Assembly (NCBI RefSeq): GCF_011764425.1
Contig: NZ_BLPF01000004.1
Span: 496,001-560,000 of the forward strand
Reading direction: 5' to 3'
Source: Phytohabitans houttuyneae
GTDB lineage: Bacteria; Actinomycetota; Actinomycetes; Mycobacteriales; Micromonosporaceae
DNA length: 64,000 nucleotides
Positions 1-8,061 of the stretch are shown here, piece by piece. The first letter of the stretch is position 1; each line of letters opens with the position of its first letter. A program made the position numbers and the translations under genes. The notes beneath the pieces were generated by a model. That model was given only the letters and a program-made list of their open reading frames with translations. It had not been told where the DNA came from and searched no databases.

Positions 1-66
1 GACCGCGAGCGTGCGGCCGTACGCCTTGCGCAGCCCCTTTACGGAGACCGCGAGATCGTTCCCCAT
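1..66 (-). CDS. ABC transporter ATP-binding protein, N-terminal fragment
   Basis: Reading the minus strand from the ATG at 66 gives 22 codons before the window edge. The peptide (MGNDLAVSVKGLRKAYGR...) has the start of the first beta strands of an ABC ATPase, with the aromatic A-loop Tyr at residue 16 that stacks on adenine. The Walker A and everything downstream lie outside the window. It is divergent from the mutase gene, with about 77 bp between the two starts. Substrate cannot be inferred. Confidence 0.7.
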   Translation of the reverse strand, partial: MGNDLAVSVKGLRKAYGRTLAV

Positions 67-101
67 GGGCAGACACTATGGCGGACGGCCCTGTGCGGTT
101 T

Positions 102-132
102 TTCACCGACTCATGTGACTTAACGGTAACTT
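102..132 (+). promoter_or_regulatory. Candidate promoter for a leaderless meaA transcript
   Basis: A TTCACC -35-like and TAACTT -10-like hexamer (127-132, 19-bp spacer) precede the ATG at 144. No Shine-Dalgarno is visible and an in-frame TAG at 132-134 rules out a longer protein. A start site about 7-12 nt after the -10 would put the ATG at or near the 5' end, so a leaderless mRNA is inferred. Confidence 0.4.
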
Positions 133-143
133 AGACTCGTCGC

Positions 144-2150
144 ATGGAGAGTCGCCTCGCCGAGCGGGACCGGCCGTGGGTCATGCGCACCTACGCGGGG
201 CACTCGTCGGCGGCCGCCACCAACGCGCTTTTCCGCCGCAACCTGGCCAAAGGGCAGACCGGCCTCTCGGTCGCCTTCGACCTGCCGACCCAGACGGGGT
301 ACGACCCGGATCACGAGCTCGCCGCCGGTGAGGTGGGGCGGGTCGGCGTGCCGGTCTCCCACCTCGGCGACGTCCGCGCGCTCTTCGACGGCATCCCGCT
401 CGCCGAGGCCAACACCTCGATGACCATCAACGCGACCGCGATGTGGCTGCTCGCCCTCTACGTGGTGGCGGCCGAGGAGCAGGGCGCGCCCACCGCCGCG
501 CTGACCGGCACGACGCAGAACGACATCGTGAAGGAGTACCTGTCCCGCGGCACGTACATCTTCCCGCCCGGCCCGTCGCTGCGGCTCACCACGGACACGA
601 TCGCCTGGACGGTGGCCAACGCCCCCAAGTGGAACCCGGTCAACGTCTGCTCGTACCACCTCCAGGAGGCGGGCGCGACGCCGGTGCAGGAGGTGGGCTT
701 CGCGCTCGCCACCGCGGTCGCGATCCTCGACTCCGTGCGGGACAGCGGTCAGGTTCCGCCCGAGCGGATGGGCGAGGTGGTGCAGCGCGTCTCGTTCTTC
801 GTCAACGCGGGCGTGCGCTTCGTCGAGGAGATGGCGAAGATGCGGGCGTTCGCGCGGCTGTGGGACGACCTGGCCCGCGAGCGGTACGGGGTTCGGGACG
901 CCAAGCAGCGCCGCTTCCGGTACGGCGTGCAGGTCAACTCGCTCGGCCTCACCGAAGCCCAGCCGGAAAACAACATCCAGCGGATCGTGCTGGAGATGCT
1001 CGGCGTCACACTCTCCCGCACCGCCCGGGCCCGGGCCGTGCAGCTTCCCGCGTGGAACGAGGCGCTCGGCCTGCCCCGCCCGTGGGACCAGCAGTGGTCA
1101 CTGCGTATGCAGCAGGTGCTGGCGTACGAGTCGGACCTGCTCGAGTACCCCGACATCTTCGACGGCTCCCGAGTGGTCGAGGCGCTCGTCGACTCCATCG
1201 TGGACGGTGCGCGCGTCGAGCTCGACAAGATCCTCGACCTGGGCGGTGTGGTGGCCGCCGTCGAGACCGGCTACCTCAAGAGTGCGCTTGTCAACTCGCT
1301 CGCCGAACGTCGCCGGAGGCTGGAGGAGGGCGCAGACGTGGTGGTGGGCGTCAACCGCTTCACCGAGACCGAGGCGTCGCCACTCACCGACTCCGGCGCC
1401 GAGGCCGTCGAGCAGGTCGATCCCGCGGCGGAGCGGGCCGCCGCCGAGGCCGTACGCGCGTGGCGCTCCGCCCGCGACCAGTCCACAGTAGACTCCGTGC
1501 TGGCCGTGCTGCGTGAGGCCGCGGCCGGCACGGCCAACCTGATGCCCGCGACGCTCGACTGCGTGCGCGCCGGCGTGACCACCGGCGAGTGGGCGGGAGC
1601 GCTGCGGGAGGTGTTCGGCGAGTACCGCGCACCCACCGGCCTCGCCGCCTCGCCCGCGCCGCGCGAGGACGCCACGCTGGCTTCGGTGCGCGAGCGGGTC
1701 GGCCGTACCGCGCACGAGCTGGGCACGGGCCGCCTGCGCCTGCTGGTGGGCAAGCCCGGCCTCGACGGCCACTCCAACGGCGCCGAGCAGATCGCCGTCC
1801 GCGCCCGGGACGCCGGCTTCGAGGTGGTGTACCAAGGAATCCGCCTCACCCCGGGCCAGATCGTGGCCGCCGCGGTGGAGGAGGACGTCGACCTCGTCGG
1901 CCTCTCGGTGCTTTCCGGGTCGCACCTTGCCGCGGTGCCCGCCGTGCTGGACGGCCTGCGGGCGGCCGGACGCCCCGACCTGCCCGTCGTGGTGGGCGGC
2001 ATCATCCCGCCCGCCGACGCCGCGAAGCTGCGCGACGCGGGCGTGGCAAAGGTGTTCACACCGAAGGACTTCGCGTTGACGTCCATCATGGACGAGCTCG
2101 TCACGGTCGTCCGGTCGGCAAACGGCCTGGACCGCGCGCCGCCGGGTTGA
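144..2150 (+). CDS. meaA: Ethylmalonyl-CoA mutase, MeaA type (B12-dependent)
   Basis: 668 aa. The large TIM-barrel acyl-CoA mutase domain is followed by a C-terminal cobalamin-binding domain on one chain, as in actinobacterial MeaA/Ecm proteins. Seen: TYAGH substrate motif at 16-20, NDIVKEYLSRG, and the B12 lower-ligand motif D541-x-H543-x-x-G546 in the C-terminal domain. The family interconverts (2R)-ethylmalonyl-CoA and methylsuccinyl-CoA using adenosylcobalamin, in the cytosol, as part of the ethylmalonyl-CoA pathway for acetyl-CoA assimilation and extender-unit supply. Methylmalonyl-CoA mutase is the alternative, but the single-chain 668-aa architecture and sequence match MeaA from memory much better. 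The partner crotonyl-CoA carboxylase/reductase is not in the window. Confidence 0.88.
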   Translation: MESRLAERDRPWVMRTYAGHSSAAATNALFRRNLAKGQTGLSVAFDLPTQTGYDPDHELAAGEVGRVGVPVSHLGDVRALFDGIPLAEANTSMTINATAMWLLALYVVAAEEQGAPTAALTGTTQNDIVKEYLSRGTYIFPPGPSLRLTTDTIAWTVANAPKWNPVNVCSYHLQEAGATPVQEVGFALATAVAILDSVRDSGQVPPERMGEVVQRVSFFVNAGVRFVEEMAKMRAFARLWDDLARERYGVRDAKQRRFRYGVQVNSLGLTEAQPENNIQRIVLEMLGVTLSRTARARAVQLPAWNEALGLPRPWDQQWSLRMQQVLAYESDLLEYPDIFDGSRVVEALVDSIVDGARVELDKILDLGGVVAAVETGYLKSALVNSLAERRRRLEEGADVVVGVNRFTETEASPLTDSGAEAVEQVDPAAERAAAEAVRAWRSARDQSTVDSVLAVLREAAAGTANLMPATLDCVRAGVTTGEWAGALREVFGEYRAPTGLAASPAPREDATLASVRERVGRTAHELGTGRLRLLVGKPGLDGHSNGAEQIAVRARDAGFEVVYQGIRLTPGQIVAAAVEEDVDLVGLSVLSGSHLAAVPAVLDGLRAAGRPDLPVVVGGIIPPADAAKLRDAGVAKVFTPKDFALTSIMDELVTVVRSANGLDRAPPG

Positions 2151-2206
2151 TCAGGGAGACGGTGGGGCGGCGCGCCGGGTGACACGCCCACCAGGTCCCT
2201 GATCAA
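2147..2206. repeat. Dispersed inverted repeat, TTGATCAGGGA arms, copy 1
   Basis: Perfect 11-bp arms, TTGATCAGGGA at 2147-2157 and TCCCTGATCAA at 2196-2206, with further imperfect pairing inside. The left arm contains the meaA stop codon. It lies between convergent genes, so a bidirectional terminator role is possible. A second copy with identical arms and ACGCGG flank is at 26375-26434. Confidence 0.8.
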
Positions 2207-2215
2207 CGCGGGGGC

Positions 2216-2911
2216 TTATCGGGCGAACAACAGGGACAACCCGCAACCGGCCGCCATGCCGCCGAGCACGATGAGCCCGATCGCGCCGGTGTCCAGACGG
2301 CTGCCGAACTGCCGGCCCACCCACAGCGCCGCCGGCGGCACCCCGGTGAAGGGCGCGATCAGAAACGTGAGCCAGCCCAGCAGGCGCAGCGGCCAGGCCA
2401 GCTCGGAGTCGAAGTGCGCGAGCGTGACGAGCCCGCCCGCGACGAGTCCGGTCATGGTGGCGGCGATGGCGCCGAGCGGGGGCAGGAGCGGGAGCAACCA
2501 GCGTGGCAGCGGCGCTCGTGGCGCGCCGCGGCGGACCGGGTCGATGCGCCTCGCCGCCGCGTCGAGCAGCGCGACCGCCTCGACCTCCACGGTGCCGGCG
2601 GCCGGTGCGTGGCCGGCGTGGTCGGGCAACGGCAGCTCGCCGACCCGCCGCAGCCGCGCCCACCAACCGCCGACCCGGCGCAGCTCGTCCCAGATCCGCG
2701 CCGCCTCGCGGTCCACGTCGACCACGGTGATGGCGGCCCCGCTGGCGGCACGTTCCGCCTCGACGAGCGCCGCGTCGCTGCGGGCCACCTCCGCCGAGGC
2801 CGCCGCGGCACCGTCCTGGTACGCGCGCTCGGCGGCGGCCAGCTTCCCGTCCCGCTCGCGCGCCGCCGCGGCGAGTGCGCCGACGAGTCGCCGGTACTCC
2901 CCGGCGCTCAC
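2216..2911 (-). CDS. Membrane-anchored coiled-coil protein of the FtsK-like module
   Basis: 231 aa from GTG at 2911, whose GTGA overlaps the stop of the ATPase gene (4-bp overlap, translational coupling). Residues 1-60 are Ala/Glu-rich and predicted coiled coil. Three hydrophobic stretches follow at about 138-165, 172-198 and 207-229. No known domain recognised. Its position as last gene of the module and its membrane segments suggest it supplies the membrane anchor that the upstream soluble FtsK-like ATPase lacks; this is inference. Confidence 0.75.
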   Translation of the reverse strand: MSAGEYRRLVGALAAAARERDGKLAAAERAYQDGAAAASAEVARSDAALVEAERAASGAAITVVDVDREAARIWDELRRVGGWWARLRRVGELPLPDHAGHAPAAGTVEVEAVALLDAAARRIDPVRRGAPRAPLPRWLLPLLPPLGAIAATMTGLVAGGLVTLAHFDSELAWPLRLLGWLTFLIAPFTGVPPAALWVGRQFGSRLDTGAIGLIVLGGMAAGCGLSLLFAR

Positions 2912-5529
2912 CGCGCCCCCCGCGCCGCACCCACTTCGTAGGGGATGATGACCTCCGGCGCGCGATGGATGGCCCGGTCGAAGAAGAGGGCCCGGTGCGG
3001 TCGGGGGTACCAGGCCGGACCACCCGGCTGGGGCGAGAGGGGCGAGAGCTCCGAGCCGTGCACGTCGAGGGCGACCCACGCGCCGATCGCGTCGAAGCGG
3101 GCGCCGACGCCACCCAGGTCGTCGCGGAGGCGGGAGACGCCGCGCCACCAGCCGAGGACGTGTACCCGCCGCTCGGGACCGCGGGACAGCACCGTGCGCA
3201 GGTGGGGGAGCTGGCCGCCGGCCGCGTCCCAGGCGTAGCCGATGACGTAGTGGGGCACCGCGGCGGGCGGACCGTCGAGGTCGGCGGCCAGCTCGGCGAG
3301 CAGCTCGGCGGCGGTGTCGAGGTCGTACCAGCGGGCGTCCGGCAGCGCCGCGTGCAGCAGCCCGGCCGCCGGGGAGGCGTCGTCGTCGAGGCACACCACG
3401 CTGAACCGCGCCGCACCGTCCATGGTGGCCAGTGAGCGGCCGGCGGCGCCCAGGACCGCGCACGCCTCCTCCACCCGCGTGCCGAGCACCGCGAGGTTGC
3501 GGCCGGGTGCGCGGGGGAGGCGGAGGACGGCAGGCCGCGGCTGTACGTCGATGGTCTCGCCGAGCACCGCGCCGTCCGCCGAGATCTCCTCCGGGTACGG
3601 GGGTACCGCGTCGCCGTCGAAGAGGCGGGGCGGGTCGAGGCCCTCGGGGCGGGCGTGCCACAGCTTCTCCTGCAGCGCACGCCACGCGCCGCGGTCGCTC
3701 GCGTCCGGCAGGCGCACGATGCGGTTGGCGTCGGGGACGCCGGAGTCGGCGTTGACGACCGCGTGGAAGCGGGGGATGACGTCGGCGGCGAGGTTGGTGT
3801 CGGCCAGGATCCGGCGCGCCTTGGGCAGCGCGATCCGCAGAGTGAACTGCGCCACCAGCGCCGACCGCCCCCACAGCGCCTCGATGCCGGAGACGTCCTG
3901 CGAGGCGAGCACCAGGTGGATGCCCTGCGAGCGGCCCCGCCGGGCCAGGTCCTCCAGCAAGCCGACCGCCTCGGTGGCCATCGCGTCGCGGCCGGCCAGC
4001 AGCACCTGAAACTCGTCGATCACCGCGACGATGCGCGGCCAGTGCCCGCTCGGGTCCTCGGCGCGCAGCTCGGCGAGCTTGGTGGCCTCGTGGCGCTTGG
4101 CGGCGTGCGCCCGGCGGCGCAGCTCCTCGCCGAGGTGCCGCAGCAGCGCGAGGCCGAACTCGCGGTCGCCGTTGACGTTGACGCCCACGAGGCGTACCTG
4201 TGGCAGCCAGCTCGGGTCCCGCCGCCCCGGCGCGAAGCGCGCGAAGGAGACGCCCTCCTTGAAATCGAGCAGGTAGAGCGCCAGCTCGTCGGGGGAGTAC
4301 CGGGCGGTCAGCGAGCCGAGCCAGGCGTAGATGAGGTTGGTCTTGCCGGAGCCGGACGGCCCGCCGATCAACGCGTGCGGCGGGTCGTCGCCGAGCAGCA
4401 CCTCGACGAGCTCGCTGTCCGGCCCGTCGCCGAGCGGGGCGGCGAGGCCGGTAGCCGAGCACTCGGTCCAGAGCTTCTCCGGCGCCAGGTCGGCGAACTG
4501 CGCTGGCGGCGGCCCGGCCAGCAGCAGCTCGGCCAGCTCCCGGCAGGCGGCGGCGACGCGGTCGGCGGCCGGTGGCGCGTCGAGTCGCACCGGGAGGTCG
4601 CCGGTGGTACCGCAGGCGGCGGTGCTCCCGTAGACGGCGACGTGCTCCACAGTGGGGTGCGCCTCGATCGGCAGCCCGCGGGCGAGCACGTGTACCCCGC
4701 ACGCCACGCCCGTCCGCACGATGCGGTCCAACTGCGCGCGCTGGGCCGCGCTGAGGTCGGCAGCCGTGGCGGCGTCGCCGAGCAGCACCACGAGCCGCCA
4801 CGGCTCGGGCCGGCGGGCGGCGGTGGCGGCGGTCAGCTCGGCCAGCGACGCGTACTCGCCGGCCAGCACGCTCTCGTTGATCCGGCGGATCTGCTCCACG
4901 AGGTCGTCGAGCATCCCGGTGAGCCCGCCCGGCCCCACGAAGGTGAGCAGGTCGGCGTTGCCCAGCGGCGCGAATCCGGCCAAGCTTCCGCCGAGCTGCT
5001 CGGGGTCGTAGACGGTGAGGCGTACCTCGCCCGGGCGCGTGCTGCCCAGCACCCGCAGTAGCAGGCCGGCGATCACGCCGTCCACAGTGGATGGCTCGCC
5101 GGTGAAGGAGAGGTGGGCAAGGTCGAGCAGGGGCACCAGCGCGGGGATCGTGGCCGCGGCCGGCTCCTGCCCGAGCGTGCCGATCCGAAACAGGCCGGGG
5201 CGCCGCCCGCGCTCGGGCTCGGTGGGGCGCCAGGTGCGCCACGACGCGCCCGCCGCACCTGGCGCGCACGACGCGGCAACGGCGGCCAGATCCTCGGTGA
5301 GCGCGCCCGCCGCCTTTTCGAAGTGGGCCCGGATGTCGCGGCGCGCCGCCTCGCGTGCCTCGGCGAGGGCGGCCAGTCGCTCGCTGTGCTGTGCGAGCGC
5401 CTCGTCCCGCTGGTGCCGCGCCTCGTCGCGGGCCGCCTCGGCGACGCCAAGGGCCGCGCGGGTCAGCCCACGCGCCGCCGCCAGGTCCCGCCGGACCCCG
5501 GCCACGATCCCGTGCCGAACGCTAGCCAC
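2908..5529 (-). CDS. Soluble FtsK/SpoIIIE-type ATPase with three RecA-like domains
   Basis: 873 aa from GTG at 5529. A coiled-coil N-terminus (about 1-90) is followed by a degenerate FtsK-like domain (about 125-300) lacking a P-loop, then the active domain with Walker A GPSGSGKT (390-397, K396) and Walker B VIDEF (D505, E506), then a third degenerate RecA-like domain (about 650-850). No membrane segments and no gamma (KOPS-reading) domain, so it is not the chromosomal FtsK. Three tandem domains with only one active recall EccC/EssC of type VII secretion. It overlaps the 298-aa gene upstream by 8 bp and the membrane protein downstream by 4 bp. Substrate (DNA or protein) cannot be told. Confidence 0.82.
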   Translation of the reverse strand: MASVRHGIVAGVRRDLAAARGLTRAALGVAEAARDEARHQRDEALAQHSERLAALAEAREAARRDIRAHFEKAAGALTEDLAAVAASCAPGAAGASWRTWRPTEPERGRRPGLFRIGTLGQEPAAATIPALVPLLDLAHLSFTGEPSTVDGVIAGLLLRVLGSTRPGEVRLTVYDPEQLGGSLAGFAPLGNADLLTFVGPGGLTGMLDDLVEQIRRINESVLAGEYASLAELTAATAARRPEPWRLVVLLGDAATAADLSAAQRAQLDRIVRTGVACGVHVLARGLPIEAHPTVEHVAVYGSTAACGTTGDLPVRLDAPPAADRVAAACRELAELLLAGPPPAQFADLAPEKLWTECSATGLAAPLGDGPDSELVEVLLGDDPPHALIGGPSGSGKTNLIYAWLGSLTARYSPDELALYLLDFKEGVSFARFAPGRRDPSWLPQVRLVGVNVNGDREFGLALLRHLGEELRRRAHAAKRHEATKLAELRAEDPSGHWPRIVAVIDEFQVLLAGRDAMATEAVGLLEDLARRGRSQGIHLVLASQDVSGIEALWGRSALVAQFTLRIALPKARRILADTNLAADVIPRFHAVVNADSGVPDANRIVRLPDASDRGAWRALQEKLWHARPEGLDPPRLFDGDAVPPYPEEISADGAVLGETIDVQPRPAVLRLPRAPGRNLAVLGTRVEEACAVLGAAGRSLATMDGAARFSVVCLDDDASPAAGLLHAALPDARWYDLDTAAELLAELAADLDGPPAAVPHYVIGYAWDAAGGQLPHLRTVLSRGPERRVHVLGWWRGVSRLRDDLGGVGARFDAIGAWVALDVHGSELSPLSPQPGGPAWYPRPHRALFFDRAIHRAPEVIIPYEVGAARGAR

Positions 5530-6418
5530 GACGTTCCTTCTCCTCGCGCTCCTTGTCCTCCCGCTCCTCGGCCTTGCGCAGTTCCTCGGTCACCTTGGCC
5601 AGCTCGTCCGGCTCCCGTCCGGTGACCCGCAGCAGGACGCCGACGAGGACGGCCGCCGTTACCGCTGCGTCGACCGGGTGCGTGCGCTCGTCCTTCTCGC
5701 GCTGCGGCGGCGGGGCGTAGCAGGCGCGGGCGAGCAGCTCGTCCACCACGATGTCGTCGAGCGCAGGCAGCAGCTTGCGGACGCGGGGGAGCAGTTCCTT
5801 CCGTACCGGCTGAAGGTCCTCTTTGGATGGTGGGTGGCCGAGCATCTCCGCGGTGAGGAAGCGCATCGGCGCCGGCGCCACCGCGGACAGCGCGAGGCCC
5901 ACGGCCGGGTCCACCGCGGTGAGTTCGCGGCGCAGCCGCCCGCGGTCGTCGTCCGGCACCGCCTTGGCGCAGCGGTGCAGCAGGTCCACGGTGGACTCCG
6001 CACCACGCTCCGGCCGGCTGCCTGACCGCTCAGTCAGCTCGTCGACCCGGTCGGCCCAGAAGTGGGTAAGGGTCGGAGGGCCGGCGTCCGCGGCTGGCCG
6101 GCGTGGCGCGGCCGGCGCCAGCGCCGCATGCCAGTCCTTGTCCGGCGGGGGTACCGCGTCGCGCGGCAGCCCGATCGACACGAGGTAGCCGGCCAGCGCC
6201 TCGCGGGCGGCGAGCATGGCGCCGGCAGCATGGTCGAGGTGCTCGCCGGCGGCGGTGAGCGTGGGTGTCGGCGCGGTCGTGACGCTCGCGCGCATCACCC
6301 AGGCCAGCAGGCCGTTGGCGGTGCGCAGGCGGTCGGCGGCGGTGGCCACCTGCCCGACCGGCAGCTCCTCGCCGACCTCCTGGATCCGGTACGCCAGCGC
6401 GTGCAGCAGTGAGCTCAT
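5522..6418 (-). CDS. Uncharacterised 298-aa protein of the FtsK-like module
   Basis: 298 aa from ATG at 6418 (MSSLLHALAYR...). Mostly predicted helix, with a hydrophobic stretch near residue 255-275 and a highly charged Glu/Arg/Lys tail. No recognised domain. It starts 4 nt after the stop of the 86-aa gene and its end overlaps the ATPase start by 8 bp, so the module is one tightly coupled operon. Role unknown; probably a structural or adaptor subunit. Confidence 0.7.
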   Translation of the reverse strand: MSSLLHALAYRIQEVGEELPVGQVATAADRLRTANGLLAWVMRASVTTAPTPTLTAAGEHLDHAAGAMLAAREALAGYLVSIGLPRDAVPPPDKDWHAALAPAAPRRPAADAGPPTLTHFWADRVDELTERSGSRPERGAESTVDLLHRCAKAVPDDDRGRLRRELTAVDPAVGLALSAVAPAPMRFLTAEMLGHPPSKEDLQPVRKELLPRVRKLLPALDDIVVDELLARACYAPPPQREKDERTHPVDAAVTAAVLVGVLLRVTGREPDELAKVTEELRKAEEREDKEREEKERRG

Positions 6419-6422
6419 GGCA

Positions 6423-6683
6423 TTAGAGGGCTGCGGCGTACTGCTGGGCCTGGTCCATCGCGCCCAGCGTGGCGGAAAGGCAGTCTTCGAGCTCGGTGGC
6501 CGCCTGGGCGAGTGCGGCCTGCGCGGAGGTGACCGACTCGTGTCCGCTGCCCTCGACCGCCGCGGCCAGGCTGAGCTGCGCCTCACCGAGCTTCTCGTTG
6601 GCCGCCCGGACAGCCTCCTGGCCCTCCTGAACGTGCTGCATCGCGGCATCGATGGCCGCTTTCACCTCGGCGACGCTCGCCAC
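6423..6683 (-). CDS. Small 86-aa helical protein, first gene of the FtsK-like module
   Basis: 86 aa from GTG at 6683, preceded by AAGGGGG with a suitable spacer; a GTG at 6689 is too close to that SD. The sequence is Ala/Glu/Gln-rich and predicted as two helices with a short central break (GSGHES, 46-51). Size and helical-hairpin character recall WXG100 substrates of type VII systems, but no WXG motif or YxxxD/E tail is present. Being first in an operon with an EccC-like ATPase, it could be the substrate or a partner; inference only. Confidence 0.65.
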   Translation of the reverse strand: MASVAEVKAAIDAAMQHVQEGQEAVRAANEKLGEAQLSLAAAVEGSGHESVTSAQAALAQAATELEDCLSATLGAMDQAQQYAAAL

Positions 6684-6712
6684 TGGCACCCCCTTGACGG
6701 ACAAACGGGGCA

Positions 6713-6718
6713 ATCCTA
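6713..6718 (-). promoter_or_regulatory. Candidate -10 element for the FtsK-like operon
   Basis: On the minus strand TAGGAT lies 30 nt upstream of the GTG at 6683, leaving room for a short leader with the SD. The -35 is weak. It is the only sigma-70-like signal in the divergent region 6684-6819. Confidence 0.35.
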
Positions 6719-6819
6719 TCGGTATTTGTCCTACTAACACGGGATCGTCCGGGTTTCGTGCTGTGTCGCTGGCCCGACGGATTGTCACATTTGCGTAATC
6801 TTGGGCGAAGGGGGATCCC

Positions 6820-7626
6820 GTGAAGATCGCGTGTCTGGAGCACCTCCTGCCCGGCGCCCGGCTGCAGGACAAGTGGGAGTTCGCGCTGCGGTCCGGCTAC
6901 GACGCGATCGAGCTGCGCGGCGCCGGGGCGTACGCCTTCCGCCAGCGCCTCCCCGAGCTGCGCCGCGCCGTCCGCGACGGGGTGGTGCTGCCCGTGGTCG
7001 CCGTGGACATGCGGCACTTCTTCGGCGCCTTCGACCGCGAACTGCGCCGCGACGCGATCGACCAGGTGAAGTCGCAGCTGTCGGTGATGGCCGACCTCGG
7101 CGGGCGGGGCGTGGTGACGCCGGCGTCGCGCGGGATGTTCTCGATGCAGCTGCCGCCGTTCCGCCCGCCGCGCACCGCCGAGGGCGACCGCGAAGTGCTC
7201 GTGGAAGGGCTCACCGAGCTTGGCCGGCACGCCGAGAAGGAGGGCGTGCGGCTCTTCCTCGAGCCGCTCAACCGGTACGAGGACCACATGGTCAACCGCC
7301 TCGACCGGGCCGCCGAGCTGGTCCGCGCGGTCGGCGCCGCGGGGCTGTGCGCGGGCGGGCTGGGTGTGGCCGTGGACACGTTCCACCTCAACATCGAGGA
7401 GGACGACCCGGCTCTCGCCCTCCGCGCCGCGGGCCGGCTCGTCGGGCACGTGCTGGTTGCCGACTCGAACGGTTTCCAGCCGGGGGCGGGGCATCTGGAC
7501 TGGTCTTCCGTCCTGCGCGCGCTGTCGGGCGTGGGCTACGACGGGTTTCTCGCCGTCAGGTGCCGCCTCCGCGGCGACGAGGTCGCGGCCGTCGCGGCCA
7601 TCCCCGCGTTCCTCCGCTCCCGCTGA
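6820..7626 (+). CDS. Sugar phosphate isomerase/epimerase-like TIM barrel
   Basis: 268 aa from GTG at 6820 with SD AGGGGG just upstream. Belongs to the xylose-isomerase-like AP-endonuclease-2 barrel family. Expected metal ligands are visible as E148 (FLEPLNR), D186 (VDTFH) with H189, and H210. The fourth ligand, normally Glu in the DGYLSLE-type strand near residue 247, is replaced: the sequence reads DGFLAVRC, with Arg at 247. This may weaken or alter metal binding. Single gene divergent from the FtsK-like module. Substrate unknown. Confidence 0.72.
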   Translation: MKIACLEHLLPGARLQDKWEFALRSGYDAIELRGAGAYAFRQRLPELRRAVRDGVVLPVVAVDMRHFFGAFDRELRRDAIDQVKSQLSVMADLGGRGVVTPASRGMFSMQLPPFRPPRTAEGDREVLVEGLTELGRHAEKEGVRLFLEPLNRYEDHMVNRLDRAAELVRAVGAAGLCAGGLGVAVDTFHLNIEEDDPALALRAAGRLVGHVLVADSNGFQPGAGHLDWSSVLRALSGVGYDGFLAVRCRLRGDEVAAVAAIPAFLRSR

Positions 7627-7635
7627 GATCGCCCG

Positions 7636-7665
7636 TTGCGATCGCTGGTTCGTCGGTGCTACGGT
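7636..7665 (+). promoter_or_regulatory. Promoter of the GntR/ABC operon
   Basis: TTGCGA (7636-7641), 18-bp spacer, TACGGT (7660-7665). Transcription would start near 7672, inside the palindrome at 7663-7686, which fits autorepression by the first gene product. Confidence 0.55.
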
Positions 7666-7686
7666 TCATTAGTCAAGTAATGAACC
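7663..7686. promoter_or_regulatory. GntR (YtrA-type) operator palindrome
   Basis: Perfect inverted repeat GGTTCATTA, six bases, TAATGAACC, starting 45 nt before the GntR start codon and overlapping the predicted -10 and start site. Long AT-containing palindromes like this are typical for YtrA-subfamily regulators acting on their own operon. Confidence 0.75.
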
Positions 7687-7707
7687 TAAGAACCTTGAGG
7701 TGCTCCC

Positions 7708-8061
7708 GTGTTTGACGACCGGAGTCCGATCTATCTGCAAATCGCCGACAAGATCAAAGAGGACATCCTGAGCGGGGCACTTGGGGAGGACGAGCAGGTC
7801 ATGTCCACCAACCAGTACGCGAGCTTCTACCGGATCAACCCCGCCACCGCGGCCAAGGGCTTCCAGCAGCTGGTCGAGGAGGGTGTGCTCTACAAGCGGC
7901 GCGGCATCGGCATGTTCGTGAGCCCGGATGCCCGGGAAAAGCTCCGCACGGAGCGGCGCGAGCGCTTCTTCGAGCAGGTCGTCGACGTGATGATCGCCGA
8001 GGCCCAGGTCATCGGGATCCCTCTGGACGAGATCGTCCGCCGGATCGAGGGGGCGAAGTGA
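7708..8061 (+). CDS. GntR-family transcriptional regulator, YtrA subfamily
   Basis: 117 aa from GTG at 7708. The N-terminal winged helix (SPIYLQIADKIKEDILSG..., about 6-75) is followed by only about 40 residues, the short effector region that defines the YtrA subfamily. The stop overlaps the next start (GTGA). First gene of a five-gene operon; expected to repress it through the palindrome at 7663-7686 until a membrane-stress or antibiotic cue. That cue is inferred from the family. Confidence 0.88.
   Translation: MFDDRSPIYLQIADKIKEDILSGALGEDEQVMSTNQYASFYRINPATAAKGFQQLVEEGVLYKRRGIGMFVSPDAREKLRTERRERFFEQVVDVMIAEAQVIGIPLDEIVRRIEGAK

Noticed and set aside
66-143. Cobalamin riboswitch before the B12-dependent mutase
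   Set aside because: Intergenic region is under 80 bp with no B12-box-like sequence, and a leaderless start fits better.
2908-5529. Chromosomal division protein FtsK
   Set aside because: No N-terminal membrane segments and no C-terminal gamma domain; three RecA-like domains instead.
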